This document shows positions 26,872 through 45,227 of a stretch of 64,000 nucleotides of DNA, piece after piece. This stretch comes from CAIKMD01 sp963729935. Its GTDB lineage: Bacteria; Pseudomonadota; Alphaproteobacteria; ATCC43930; CGMCC-115725. A model generated the notes under the pieces. The model was not told the DNA's origin. It was given only the letters and a program-made list of their open reading frames with translations, and did not search any database. The position numbers were made by a program, and so were the translations under genes. Where the stretch lies: positions 1-64,000 of the forward strand of contig CAVSPW010000005.1 in the NCBI GenBank assembly GCA_963729935.1. Direction: 5' to 3'. Position 1 is the stretch's first letter, and every line of letters starts with the position of its first letter.

Positions 26872-27696
26872 CTATTTCTGCCGGCGGCGCCGCACGATAT
26901 AGCGGTCCGTCGCCTTGTTGTGCCGTGTCTTGGTCCCCTTGGTGCCCTTGCCCCAAGGCGTGACCGGATGCCTGCCGCCCGAGGTGCGGCCTTCGCCGCC
27001 GCCATGCGGGTGATCGATCGGGTTCATGGCGACGCCGCGCACCGAAGGCTTCTTGCCAAGCCAGCGGTTGCGCCCCGCCTTGCCGATCGAGATGTTCTGC
27101 TGGTCGGGGTTCGACACCGCGCCGATCGTCGCCATGCATTCGGCGCGCACCATGCGCACCTCGCCCGAGGCCAACCGCAACAGCGCATAGCCGGAATCGC
27201 GGCCGACCAACTGCGCATAGGTGCCCGCGGCGCGCGCAAGCTGCCCGCCCTTGCCCGGCTTCATCTCGACGTTGTGGATGATCGTGCCGACCGGAATATT
27301 GCGCATCGGCATGGCATTGCCCGGTTTCACGTCCACGCGGTCGCCCGCCACCACCTTGTCGCCGGCGGCCAGACGCTGGGGCGCCAGGATGTAGCTGAGT
27401 TCGCCGTCCCCGTATTTGATGAGCGCGATGAAGCCCGAGCGGTTCGGATCATATTCGAGCCGCACGACTTCGGCGGTGCCTTCCTTGCGGCGCTTGAAAT
27501 CGACGTTGCGCAAACGGCGCTTATGGCCGCCGCCGCGCCAGCGCACCGTGATGCGGCCGCGATTGTTGCGCCCGCCGCTGCCGCTCTTGCCTTCGGTCAA
27601 GGCCTTGACGGGATCGCCGCTCCACAAATCGCTGCGATCCACCAGCACCAATTGGCGCTGGCCGGGAGTCGTCGGCTTGTAATTCTTCAATGCCAT
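26872..27696 (-). CDS. rplB: 50S ribosomal protein L2
   Basis: A 274-residue uL2 required for subunit joining and peptidyl transfer. It begins MALKNYKPTTPGQRQLV and contains GRNNRGRITVRWRGGGHKR and the conserved GVAMNPIDHPHGGGEGRTSG, whose His lies near the peptidyl transferase centre. Confidence 0.97.
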   Translation of the reverse strand: MALKNYKPTTPGQRQLVLVDRSDLWSGDPVKALTEGKSGSGGRNNRGRITVRWRGGGHKRRLRNVDFKRRKEGTAEVVRLEYDPNRSGFIALIKYGDGELSYILAPQRLAAGDKVVAGDRVDVKPGNAMPMRNIPVGTIIHNVEMKPGKGGQLARAAGTYAQLVGRDSGYALLRLASGEVRMVRAECMATIGAVSNPDQQNISIGKAGRNRWLGKKPSVRGVAMNPIDHPHGGGEGRTSGGRHPVTPWGKGTKGTKTRHNKATDRYIVRRRRQK

Positions 27697-27700
27697 CGCA

Positions 27701-28033
27701 TCAGACCCCTGTCGTCACGTCGATCTTCGAGCCTTCGGCCAAGGTCACGATCGCCTTCTTGAAATCGGAACGCCGCCCCGGCCGGCCGCGGAAGCGCTTC
27801 GTCTTGCCCTTCACGCGAATCGTGTTGACCGCGGTCACCTTGACCTTGAAGAGGCCTTCGACCGCGGCCTTGACCGCGCGCTTATCGGCATCGAGGGGCA
27901 CACGGAAGGTGACCTGATTGTGCTCGGAATTCATGGTCGCCTTCTCGGTGATGATCGGGGCGATCACGAGATCGTACATGGCCTCGCGCGAAAGCTTCGG
28001 CACTTCGCGCGGAATGAAGCGGAACCGGCTCAT
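27701..28033 (-). CDS. rplW: 50S ribosomal protein L23
   Basis: A 110-residue uL23, the docking site for trigger factor. YDLVIAPIITEKATM, VPLDADKRAVKAAVEGLFKV and KVTAVNTIRVKGKTKRFRGR are the family motifs. About 15 extra residues (SRFRFIPREVPKLSREAM) precede the conserved start; its first Met overlaps the rplD stop, so an internal start at AMYDLV is an alternative. Confidence 0.93.
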   Translation of the reverse strand: MSRFRFIPREVPKLSREAMYDLVIAPIITEKATMNSEHNQVTFRVPLDADKRAVKAAVEGLFKVKVTAVNTIRVKGKTKRFRGRPGRRSDFKKAIVTLAEGSKIDVTTGV

Positions 28034-28653
28034 TTAAGGCGCGCCTCCAGCGCTTCGACGGCATTGCGTGTCAGCACGAGCGTGTCGCGGCGCAGGATGT
28101 CGTAGACATTGGCGCCCTGTTCCGGAAGCACGTCGATCCCCGGCAGGTTGCGCGCCGCGCGGGCGAAGTTCTCGTCGAGCGTCGCGCCGTCGATAATCAG
28201 CACGGAGGTCCAACCCAAAGCCTCGAATTGCTTGGCGAGGGCGCCCGTCTTGGCGTCCGTGGCGGCCGCCTTGTCGAGCACGACGAGCTTGCCGTCCTTC
28301 TGCTTGGCGGTGAGCGCGGTCTTGAGCGCCAAGCGCCGCACCTTCTTCTGCAATCCGAATTCGTGGCTGCGCACGACCGGGCCGAAAATGGTCGCGCCGC
28401 CGCGGAATTGCGGCGAGCGCAGCGAACCTTGGCGGGCGCGGCCCGAACCCTTTTGCGCCCAGGGCTTTTTCGTCGTGCCCTGGATCTCGCTGACGCCCTT
28501 CGTCTTGTGCGTGCCGGCGCGCCGCTTGGCGAGCTGCCAATTGACCATGCGCGCCAGAATATCGCGGCGCACCTCGGGAAGCGCGAACACCTCGTCGGCA
28601 AGCTCGATGCTGCCGACGTCTTTGTTGTCGAGGCTGGTGATCTTGAGCTTCAT
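28030..28653 (-). CDS. rplD: 50S ribosomal protein L4
   Basis: A 207-residue uL4. The tunnel loop region KTKGVSEIQGTTKKPWAQKG and GSGRARQGSLRSPQFRGGAT are intact, as is the globular Rossmann-like part. In E. coli L4 represses the S10 operon; no such regulatory site was identified here. Confidence 0.97.
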   Translation of the reverse strand: MKLKITSLDNKDVGSIELADEVFALPEVRRDILARMVNWQLAKRRAGTHKTKGVSEIQGTTKKPWAQKGSGRARQGSLRSPQFRGGATIFGPVVRSHEFGLQKKVRRLALKTALTAKQKDGKLVVLDKAAATDAKTGALAKQFEALGWTSVLIIDGATLDENFARAARNLPGIDVLPEQGANVYDILRRDTLVLTRNAVEALEARLK

Positions 28654-28654
28654 C

Positions 28655-29347
28655 TCAACCGCCCTGCGCCGCGGCTTGCCGCAACGCGGCCGGGAAGGGC
28701 AATCCCTTCGGCGGCGCGCGCTTGGCCGCGTCCTTGATCAGCACGTAAGCGCCATCGAAGCCCGGCACGGCACCGGCGACGTAGATGAGCCCGCGTTCGG
28801 CATCCGAGGCGATGATCTTCAGGTTCTGCGTGGTCACGCGGTCAACACCGTAATGCCCGGCCATCTTCTTGTTCTTGAACACCTTGCCGGGATCCTGGCG
28901 CTGACCGGTCGAGCCGTGGCTGCGATGCGAGACCGAGACGCCGTGCGTCGCGCGCAAGCCGCCGAAATTGTGCCGCCGCATGACGCCCGAGAAGCCGCGA
29001 CCCTTGGTCGTCCCGACCACGTCGACGAATTGACCGGCGACGAAATGAGCCGCCGACAATTCAGCGCCGACATCGAGCAAGGCATCGGGCGTGACACGGA
29101 ATTCCACCAGCTTGGCCTTGGGTTCGACCTTGGCCTTGGCGTAGTGGCCGCGCATCGCCTGGCTCACGTTCTTGACCTTCGCCTTGCCGGAGCCCAGCTG
29201 CACCGCGGTATAGCCGTCCTTCTCGGCGGTGCGCACGGCAACCACCTGGCAATTGTCGACCCGCAACACCGTGACGGGCATGTGATCGCCCGCCTCGGAG
29301 AATTGTCGGGTCATGCCCAATTTCAGGGCGATGAGGCCGGTACGCAT
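28655..29347 (-). CDS. rplC: 50S ribosomal protein L3
   Basis: A 230-residue uL3, one of the first assembly proteins. It starts MRTGLIALKLGMTRQFSEAG; the loop reaching the peptidyl transferase centre is GVSVSHRSHGSTGQRQDPGK. The Gln in GSTGQRQDPG is the position methylated by PrmB in E. coli. Confidence 0.97.
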   Translation of the reverse strand: MRTGLIALKLGMTRQFSEAGDHMPVTVLRVDNCQVVAVRTAEKDGYTAVQLGSGKAKVKNVSQAMRGHYAKAKVEPKAKLVEFRVTPDALLDVGAELSAAHFVAGQFVDVVGTTKGRGFSGVMRRHNFGGLRATHGVSVSHRSHGSTGQRQDPGKVFKNKKMAGHYGVDRVTTQNLKIIASDAERGLIYVAGAVPGFDGAYVLIKDAAKRAPPKGLPFPAALRQAAAQGG

Positions 29348-29361
29348 GACACAATCACCCT

Positions 29362-29676
29362 TTAGAGCTTGATCTCGACGTCGACGCCCGCCGCGAGATC
29401 GAGCTTCATCAGCGCGTCCACGGTCTGCGGTGTCGGATCGACGATGTCGAGTACCCGTTTATGCGTGCGGATCTCGAATTGTTCGCGCGATTTCTTGTCG
29501 ATATGCGGCGAGCGCAGGACCGTGAACTTCTCGATCCGGGTCGGCAATGGAATGGGGCCACGCACGCGCGCGCCGGTCCGCTTCGCCGTGTTGACGATCT
29601 CGCTCGTCGACTGGTCGAGAACGCGATGATCGTACGCCCGAAGGCGGATGCGGATGTTTTGACTATCGAGTGCCAT
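29362..29676 (-). CDS. rpsJ: 30S ribosomal protein S10 (NusE)
   Basis: A 104-residue uS10, also the NusE antitermination factor that works with NusB on boxA elements such as the one in the rRNA leader here. It has QNIRIRLRAYDHRVLDQST and GPIPLPTRIEKFTVLRSPH. It begins the S10 operon, 39 bp after tuf copy 1. Confidence 0.97.
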   Translation of the reverse strand: MALDSQNIRIRLRAYDHRVLDQSTSEIVNTAKRTGARVRGPIPLPTRIEKFTVLRSPHIDKKSREQFEIRTHKRVLDIVDPTPQTVDALMKLDLAAGVDVEIKL

Positions 29677-29715
29677 GGCCGAATTCCAATCCCGAGCTGT
29701 GCGCTCGCGCCTTTC

Positions 29716-30906
<1,191 letters not shown>

Positions 30907-30930
30907 CTCTCTGCTCTCCGTGGTCCCGAG

Positions 30931-33006
30931 TTAAGCCATCTTGGCGCGGACTTCGTCCGCCACCGCCTGCGGCACTTGCTCGTAGTGATCGAAATGCATC
31001 GTGTATTGCGCGCGCCCCTGACTCATCGAGCGCAGGGTGTTGACGTAGCCGAACATGTTGGCGAGCGGCACCATCGCGTTGATCACCTCGGCGTTGCCAC
31101 GCTGATCCTGGCCGGTGATGCGTCCGCGCCGGCTGTTCAGATCGCCGATGACGTCGCCCATGTAGTCGCGCGGCGTCACTACCTCGACCTTCATGATCGG
31201 CTCCAAGAGCTTCGGCCCCGCCTTCGCCAAGCCTTCCTTCATCGCGGCGCGCGCCGCGATTTCGAAGGCCAGCGCGCTCGAATCGACCTCGTGATAGGCG
31301 CCGTCGACCAGCTGCACCTTGAAATCGATCACCGGGAAGCCGGCGAGCACGCCGCTGTCGAGCGACCCTTTGACGCCCTTTTCGACGCCCGGAATATATT
31401 CGCGCGGCACGGTCCCGCCGACGACCTTGCTCTCGAACAGGAAGCCGGAGCCCGGCGCCAAAGGCTCGAAATGCATCTTCACGCGCGCGAACTGGCCCGA
31501 CCCGCCGGTTTGCTTCTTATGGGTGTAATCGACATCGGACGACCGCGTGATGGTCTCGCGATAGGCCACTTGCGGCGCGCCGATATTGGCGTCGACCTTG
31601 AACTCGCGCTTCATGCGGTCGACGATGATTTCGAGATGGAGCTCGCCCATCCCCTTGATCACGGTCTGGCCGCTTTCGTGGTCGACGGCCACGCGGAAGG
31701 ACGGGTCTTCCGTCGCAAGCCGCGCCAGCGCCTGACCCATCTTTTCCTGATCGCCCTTCGTCTTAGGCTCGACCGCAATCTCGATCACGGGATCCGGGAA
31801 CTCCATGCGCTCGAGCACGACGGGGTCGCTGGCATCGCACAGCGTATCGCCGGTCGTGGTGTTCTTCAGGCCCGCCAGCGCGACGATGTCGCCCGCGAGC
31901 GCTTCCTTGATGTCCTCGCGATGGTTGGCATGCATCTGCAGCATGCGGCCGATGCGCTCGCGCTGATCCTTCACAGAATTGAGCACCGCCGTGCCGGTCT
32001 GCAGCGTGCCCGAATAGATGCGCACGAAGGTCAACGAGCCGACGAATGGATCGGTCATGATCTTGAACGCGAGGCCCGAGAAGGGCTCGTCGTCCGAAGA
32101 TTTGCGCACGATCGGCTCGTCCGTGCCCATCTTCACGCCGTTGATCGCGGCAACGTCGGTCGGCGCCGGAAGAAAATCCACCACCGCGTCCAAAAGCGGC
32201 TGCACGCCCTTGTTCTTGAAGGCCGATCCGCACAGCACCGGCACGAATGCGTAGGTGATCGTGCCCTTGCGGATGCAGCGCTTGAGAGTCTCGGTGTCGG
32301 GCTCCTTGCCGCCGAGATAGGCTTCGAGCGCGACGTCATCCTGCTCGACCGCAAGCTCGAGCATGGTATGGCGCGCCTCGGCCGCCTCGTCGGCCATCTC
32401 GGCCGGAATATCGGTCACATCGAATTTGGCGCCGAGCGTCTCATCCTGCCAGACGATCGCCTTCATCAGGATGAGATCGACGATGCCCTTGAACTCGCTC
32501 TCGACGCCGATCGGCAGCTGGGTCACGAGCGGCACCGCGCCCAGGCGATCCTTGATCATCTCGATCGTGCGCAGGTAATTGGCGCCGATCCGGTCCATCT
32601 TGTTGACGAAGCAGATCCGCGGCACGCCGTATTTGTCGGCCTGGCGCCACACCGTCTCGGATTGCGGCTCCACGCCGGCGACCGAATCGAATACCGTGAC
32701 CGCGCCATCGAGCACCCGCAACGAACGCTCGACCTCGATCGTGAAATCGACATGGCCCGGCGTGTCGATGATGTTGATGCGATGATCGTTCCAGAAACAG
32801 GTGGTCGCGGCCGAGGTGATCGTGATGCCGCGCTCTTGCTCCTGCTCCATCCAATCCATGGTGGCCGTGCCCTCATGGACCTCGCCGATCTTGTAGGAAC
32901 GGCCGGTGTAATAAAGGATGCGCTCGGTCGTGGTTGTCTTGCCGGCATCAATGTGCGCCATGATGCCGATATTGCGATAATGGTCGAGAGGCGTCGTACG
33001 GGGCAT
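30931..33006 (-). CDS. fusA: elongation factor G
   Basis: A 691-residue EF-G, the translocation GTPase. The G domain has AHIDAGKTTTTERIL, DTPGHVDFTIEVERSLRVLD and NKMDRIGA; later domains include RNIGIMAH-start and the C-terminal LNSRRGRITGQDQRGNAEVI. The start at 33006 was chosen because the family begins here (MPRTTPLDHYRNIG); the frame is open upstream only because it runs antisense-free through rpsG. It lies 24 bp before tuf. Confidence 0.97.
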   Translation of the reverse strand: MPRTTPLDHYRNIGIMAHIDAGKTTTTERILYYTGRSYKIGEVHEGTATMDWMEQEQERGITITSAATTCFWNDHRINIIDTPGHVDFTIEVERSLRVLDGAVTVFDSVAGVEPQSETVWRQADKYGVPRICFVNKMDRIGANYLRTIEMIKDRLGAVPLVTQLPIGVESEFKGIVDLILMKAIVWQDETLGAKFDVTDIPAEMADEAAEARHTMLELAVEQDDVALEAYLGGKEPDTETLKRCIRKGTITYAFVPVLCGSAFKNKGVQPLLDAVVDFLPAPTDVAAINGVKMGTDEPIVRKSSDDEPFSGLAFKIMTDPFVGSLTFVRIYSGTLQTGTAVLNSVKDQRERIGRMLQMHANHREDIKEALAGDIVALAGLKNTTTGDTLCDASDPVVLERMEFPDPVIEIAVEPKTKGDQEKMGQALARLATEDPSFRVAVDHESGQTVIKGMGELHLEIIVDRMKREFKVDANIGAPQVAYRETITRSSDVDYTHKKQTGGSGQFARVKMHFEPLAPGSGFLFESKVVGGTVPREYIPGVEKGVKGSLDSGVLAGFPVIDFKVQLVDGAYHEVDSSALAFEIAARAAMKEGLAKAGPKLLEPIMKVEVVTPRDYMGDVIGDLNSRRGRITGQDQRGNAEVINAMVPLANMFGYVNTLRSMSQGRAQYTMHFDHYEQVPQAVADEVRAKMA

Positions 33007-33043
33007 CGAAAACTCCGAAGGGCGCGCGGTCAGCGCGGCGCTC

Positions 33044-33514
33044 CTACCAGCGATAATGTGAAAAGGCTTTGTTGGCGTCGGCCATGCGATGGGTGTCTTC
33101 GCGCTTCTTGACCGCCGAACCGCGATTGTTGGCGGCATCCATGAGTTCGCCCGAAAGGCGCTCTTCCATGGTGTGCTCCGAACGCCCGCGCGCGCTGCCG
33201 ATGATCCACCGGATGGCGAGCGCCTGGCCGCGATCGGTGCGCACCTCCACCGGAACCTGATAGGTCGCGCCGCCGACACGCCGCGACCGCACTTCGACGG
33301 CGGGCCGCACATTGCCGAGCGCGTCGTGGAACATCCGCAACGGATCCTGACCCGAGCGCTTCGCGATGCGGTCGAGCGCGCCATAGACGATCGTTTCGGC
33401 GACCGACTTCTTGCCTTCATACATCAGGCAATTCATGAACTTGCTCACGATCAGATCGCCGAATTTCGGATCCGGAAGCACTTCCCGCTTGACTGCGGCA
33501 CGACGACGCGACAT
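33044..33514 (-). CDS. rpsG: 30S ribosomal protein S7
   Basis: A 156-residue uS7 that nucleates the 30S head. MSRRRAAVKREVLPDPKFGD, the conserved VGGATYQVPVEVRTDRGQAL and the C-terminal KREDTHRMADANKAFSHYRW are intact. It lies between rpsL and fusA in the str operon. Confidence 0.97.
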   Translation of the reverse strand: MSRRRAAVKREVLPDPKFGDLIVSKFMNCLMYEGKKSVAETIVYGALDRIAKRSGQDPLRMFHDALGNVRPAVEVRSRRVGGATYQVPVEVRTDRGQALAIRWIIGSARGRSEHTMEERLSGELMDAANNRGSAVKKREDTHRMADANKAFSHYRW

Positions 33515-33526
33515 GGGCTCGCCCTC

Positions 33527-33898
33527 TTACTTCGGCCGCTTGGCGCCGTATTTCGAACGGCGCTGACGGCGATCTTTGACGCCCTGCGTATCGAGGGTGC
33601 CGCGAATGATGTGATAGCGCACGCCCGGCAGATCCTTGACGCGTCCGCCGCGGATCAGCACCACCGAGTGCTCCTGCAGATTGTGGCCTTCGCCGGGGAT
33701 GTAGCTCGTGACTTCGAAAGCGTTGGTGAGGCGCACGCGCGCAACCTTACGCAGCGCCGAGTTCGGCTTCTTCGGCGTCGTCGTATAGACACGCGTGCAC
33801 ACGCCGCGTTTTTGCGGGCTTTCCTGGAGCGCCGGCACCTTGTTGCGCGCTGCCTGGGGCGCGCGCGGGCGGCGAATCAGCTGGTTGATCGTCGGCAT
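33527..33898 (-). CDS. rpsL: 30S ribosomal protein S12
   Basis: A 123-residue uS12 of the decoding centre. It starts MPTINQLIRRPR and has TTTPKKPNSALRKVARVRL and GGRVKDLPGVRYHIIRGTLD. The Lys residues where streptomycin-resistance mutations usually arise (in TPKKPNS and RVKDLPG) are wild type. It is the first gene of the str operon, about 185 nt downstream of the predicted transcription start. Confidence 0.97.
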   Translation of the reverse strand: MPTINQLIRRPRAPQAARNKVPALQESPQKRGVCTRVYTTTPKKPNSALRKVARVRLTNAFEVTSYIPGEGHNLQEHSVVLIRGGRVKDLPGVRYHIIRGTLDTQGVKDRRQRRSKYGAKRPK

Positions 33899-34090
33899 GC
33901 CTACAGAACCCTCGTCATAGCCTGCACTCAAAGACATAAACCGCACGGGATGCTGGAAGCATCGCCGGCGGTCTTGGAACTTCCCCGGATAAGCGCGCCG
34001 TCGCTTACGGCGCCGAGCCATTCGCTTACTAGTCCAACCGGACTGCGTCTAGGATGGCCACCCTACCGCCAGCCCCTCGAAAGTGCCGGA

Positions 34091-34119
34091 ATACTAATGT
34101 TGAGGCCCAAGCCCGTCAA
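34091..34119 (-). promoter_or_regulatory. str operon promoter (sigma70-type)
   Basis: On the minus strand TTGACG (34114-34119) and TAGTAT (34091-34096) are separated by exactly 17 bases. Predicted start is near 34084, giving a leader of about 185 nt before rpsL. The stretch 33899-34180 holds no plausible gene. Confidence 0.75.
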
Positions 34120-34180
34120 GCCGCATGGCGCGAATAGACGCCCGTTCCGCTCCGATCGGGTCCTCTCGGGCGCCGCGATG

Positions 34181-34202
34181 AAAAAGGGCCGGCGAGCGGC
34201 CC
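34181..34202 (-). terminator. rho-independent terminator of the rpoBC transcript
   Basis: On the minus strand a 6-bp GC stem (GGGCCG/CGGCCC, 5-base loop) is followed directly by five T residues. It lies about 55 bp after the rpoC stop. A second perfect 11-bp hairpin (34225-34235 with 34240-34250) lies just before it, so termination here is probably strong. Confidence 0.85.
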
Positions 34203-34255
34203 TCTCTTCCACCTCGGTCGGAGAACCGCGCCGGCCGAGGCCGGCGCGGTCCGCG

Positions 34256-38425
<4,170 letters not shown>

Positions 38426-38468
38426 GAACGATCCCTCTTTCGATAAATCTTGTGTGCGTCGCGGCTCA

Positions 38469-42642
<4,174 letters not shown>

Positions 42643-42786
42643 GGATTCTCCTCATCAGAAAACTCGGTATTCCCTCAAACCCAGCGCGTGCGCCCCTCAG
42701 GGCGGCCCGGCTTCGCAAAGACGACAAAAGCCGCTGAGCGCGGCCGCACCGCGCCCCGGCTTTCAGGCCGGCGACAAGGCGGGGGC

Positions 42787-42809
42787 GCGGCGACTCGTAA
42801 GTCGTCCGC
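42787..42809 (-). promoter_or_regulatory. candidate attenuator/processing hairpin between rplL and rpoB
   Basis: The 200-bp gap 42643-42842 contains no gene but holds two hairpins: this one (GCGG-CGACT, loop CGTA, AGTCG-bulge-CCGC) and CCGGC/GCCGG at 42756-42771. In other bacteria this gap holds an attenuator or RNase III site that sets the ratio of ribosomal protein to polymerase. No T-run follows, so partial termination is not proven. Confidence 0.4.
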
Positions 42810-42842
42810 GCACCCGCTTTTGTCCGGCAATGCCACGGCGGG

Positions 42843-43226
42843 CTATTGGATCTGAACAGTCGCACCCGCCTCTTCAAGCTGCTTCTTGATCTTCGCCGCC
42901 TCGTCCTTGCTGACCCCTTCTTTGACCGGCTTGGGCGCACCCTCGACCAGGTCCTTGGCCTCTTTCAGGCCGAGGCTGGTGATGGCGCGCACCTCCTTGA
43001 TAACATTGATCTTTTTGTCGCCAACCGTAGCCAGGACGACGGTGAATTCCGTCTGTTCCGCTGCCGCTTCGGCGCCGGCTCCGCCAGCCGCCGCTCCGGC
43101 CGCCGCAACCGCAACGGGCGCCGCCGCAGAGACGCCCCATTTTTCCTCGAGCTTCTTGGAGAGTTCCGCCGCCTCGATCACGGTGAGGCTCGACAACTCT
43201 TCAACCAGTTTGTTCAAGTCAGCCAT
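42843..43226 (-). CDS. rplL: 50S ribosomal protein L7/L12
   Basis: A 127-residue bL12 stalk protein that recruits translation factors. The N-terminal dimerisation domain (LNKLVEELSSLTVIEAAELS), the Ala/Gly hinge, and the C-terminal domain with KINVIKEVRAITSLGLKEAK and VEGAPKPVKEGVSKDEAA are canonical. It lies 47 bp after rplJ. Confidence 0.97.
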   Translation of the reverse strand: MADLNKLVEELSSLTVIEAAELSKKLEEKWGVSAAAPVAVAAAGAAAGGAGAEAAAEQTEFTVVLATVGDKKINVIKEVRAITSLGLKEAKDLVEGAPKPVKEGVSKDEAAKIKKQLEEAGATVQIQ

Positions 43227-43273
43227 TTTAGCACTCCTGAGAATTTTTCAAGTCGTTTCGACGCTTTAAACCG

Positions 43274-43786
43274 CTAGCCCGCTTTGCGCGCATAGGCGCC
43301 CAGCACCCTCGCCACCTGACCGCCGGGCGCCTGCAACACGCTGGCGATGCGTGTCGCCGGGGTTTGCAGCATGCCCAGAAGCTTGGCGCGAAGTTGATCG
43401 AGTGACGGTAAGGTAGCCAGGGCTTTGATGCCCGCCGCGTCGAGTTGCTGTTCGCCGAGACTGCCCCCGACGATGGTCAGCTTTTCGTTCTTGTTGGCGA
43501 ACTCGACGGCCACCTTCGCCGCCGCCACCGGGTCCCGCGAAAAGGCGATCGCGGTTGGTCCGGTGAACAGCGACGAGAGTCGCTCGAATTTCGTGCCGGT
43601 GAGAGCAATTCGGGCGAGCCGGTTCTTCGTCACTTTGAAGCTGGCACCCGCCGCACGCATCCGACGCCGCAGGTCGGTCACTTCCGCGACGGTCATCCCC
43701 GTCTGGTGCGTGATCACGACACATGCGATGTCGGAAAGCTGTTCGTGCAGCGTTGTGACCAGGGCCTCTTTGTGTGACCGGTCCAC
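43274..43786 (-). CDS. rplJ: 50S ribosomal protein L10
   Basis: A 170-residue uL10, the base of the L7/L12 stalk. MDRSHKEALVTTLHEQL, VTDLRRRMRAAGASFKVTKN and GPTAIAFSRDPVAAAKVAVE fit the family; its C-terminal helix binds the L12 dimers. L10 (with L12) typically represses its own mRNA leader, probably the 277-bp region upstream. Confidence 0.96.
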   Translation of the reverse strand: MDRSHKEALVTTLHEQLSDIACVVITHQTGMTVAEVTDLRRRMRAAGASFKVTKNRLARIALTGTKFERLSSLFTGPTAIAFSRDPVAAAKVAVEFANKNEKLTIVGGSLGEQQLDAAGIKALATLPSLDQLRAKLLGMLQTPATRIASVLQAPGGQVARVLGAYARKAG

Positions 43787-44063
43787 GCTTTCATCTCCGA
43801 CCTTTGACCTGCCAACGGTCCCACGGGATCCGAAAGCAGATCGGTTGCACGAGGGCAGCCGGAGAAACCCCAGCCGCCCGGTTCGCCTGTCCCAGAAGCG
43901 CCCGCCGCTCTTCGCGCGGCTGGCAACCCCGTCTCATGCTGGCGTCCGTCGGGCTTTCGCCTTGGAACCTTAGGCCGTTACCGGCACCGGCAATCTCGGA
44001 CAGGACGGGATGGTTGCCCATCCCGCTACGCCGCCTCTTCCCTCGCGGGAAGAAAGCGGAGAT
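43787..44063 (-). promoter_or_regulatory. rplJ leader region (likely L10 autoregulation site)
   Basis: A 277-bp gap between rplA and rplJ without a plausible gene, much longer than other gaps in the cluster. It contains a perfect 8-bp hairpin (44006-44013 with 44018-44025, loop TTGC) 38 bp after the rplA stop and several other GC-rich inverted repeats. I found no TTGAC-type promoter on the minus strand. An L10-L12 binding leader is expected at this place from well-studied bacteria; the specific structure was not demonstrated. Confidence 0.5.
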
Positions 44064-44777
44064 TCAGTTTTGCGCGCCGGTCTCGCCGGCGACGCTCGTC
44101 AAATCCAGCTTCAAGCCCGGGCCCATCGTCGTCGACAGGCTCACCCGCTTGATGAATGCACCCTTGACCCCGGCGGGCCGGGCGCGGCTTACCGCGCCGA
44201 TAAAGGTCTTGAGATTCTCGAGCAGCGCGGCCTCCGTAAAGCTCGCCTTGCCCACCCCCGCCTGAACGATGCCGGCCTTCTCGGTGCGGTACTCGACCTG
44301 GCCGCCCTTCGCCGCCTTGACCGCCTCGCCGACATTGGCGGTGACCGTGCCGAGCTTCGGGTTGGGCATCAGCCCGCGCGGACCCAGCACTTTGCCGAGC
44401 TTGCCGACGACCGCCATCATGTCGGGCGTCGCAATGCAACGGTCGAAATCGAGCTGGCCGGCATTGATCCTCTCGGCGAGATCCTCCGCGCCCACGATAT
44501 CGGCGCCCGCGGCCTGCGCTTCTTTCGCGCGCTCGCCCTTGGCGAAGACCGCGACCCGCAGCGCCTTGCCGGTGCCGTTCGGAAGCTGCACGGTGCCGCG
44601 CACGTTCTGTTCCGATTTGCGCGGGTCGACGTTGAGGTTGACCGAGACCTCGACCGTCTCGTCGAACTTCGCCTTGGCGCGTTCCTTGACGAGCTTAACC
44701 GCTTGCGCCGCGTCGTAGAAAGCGGCGCGGTCGATGCCCTCGTAGCCCTTCACCAATCGCTTGCCTCTATGCGTCAT
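44064..44777 (-). CDS. rplA: 50S ribosomal protein L1
   Basis: A 237-residue uL1 of the mobile E-site stalk, in E. coli the repressor of the L11 operon. It has GKRLVKGYEGID, GTGKALRVAVFAKGERAKEA, GRLGKVLGPRGLMPNPKLGT-like KLGKVLGPRGLMPNPK and NLKTFIGAVSRARPAGVKGA. It lies 3 bp after rplK. Confidence 0.97.
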   Translation of the reverse strand: MTHRGKRLVKGYEGIDRAAFYDAAQAVKLVKERAKAKFDETVEVSVNLNVDPRKSEQNVRGTVQLPNGTGKALRVAVFAKGERAKEAQAAGADIVGAEDLAERINAGQLDFDRCIATPDMMAVVGKLGKVLGPRGLMPNPKLGTVTANVGEAVKAAKGGQVEYRTEKAGIVQAGVGKASFTEAALLENLKTFIGAVSRARPAGVKGAFIKRVSLSTTMGPGLKLDLTSVAGETGAQN

Positions 44778-44780
44778 CGC

Positions 44781-45209
44781 TCACTCCACCACTTCGAGGC
44801 CCATCGAACGGGCCGAGCCCACCAGCATGTTGCACGCCCCTTCGATATCCTTGGCGTTGAGATCGACCATCTTCTGTTGGGCGATGTCGCGGATCTGCGT
44901 CATCGTCACTTTGCCGACCGTGCCCTTGCCCGGCGTCTGCGAACCTTTTTCGATCCCCGCCGCCTTCATCAGGAAATAGGAATTGGGCGGAGTCTTCGTG
45001 ACGAAGGTGAAGCTGCGATCGGCATAGGCGGTGATGACCACCGGGATCGGCATGCCCGGCTCCATCTTTTGCGTCTGCGCGTTGAATGCCTTGCAGAACT
45101 CCATGATGTTGAGGCCGCGCTGACCCAGCGCCGGCCCGATCGGCGGAGAAGGATTGGCCTTGCCAGCCGGGACCTGCAGCTTGATGAAACCAACAATCTT
45201 CTTCGCCAT
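44781..45209 (-). CDS. rplK: 50S ribosomal protein L11
   Basis: A 142-residue uL11 at the GTPase-associated centre. VGFIKLQVPAGKANPSPPIG, PALGQRGLNIMEFCKAFNAQ and the C-terminal GTVGKVTMTQIRDIAQQKMV and DIEGACNMLVGSARSMGLEV are canonical. Confidence 0.97.
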   Translation of the reverse strand: MAKKIVGFIKLQVPAGKANPSPPIGPALGQRGLNIMEFCKAFNAQTQKMEPGMPIPVVITAYADRSFTFVTKTPPNSYFLMKAAGIEKGSQTPGKGTVGKVTMTQIRDIAQQKMVDLNAKDIEGACNMLVGSARSMGLEVVE

Positions 45210-45227
45210 GCCCTAACGCCCCTGCCT

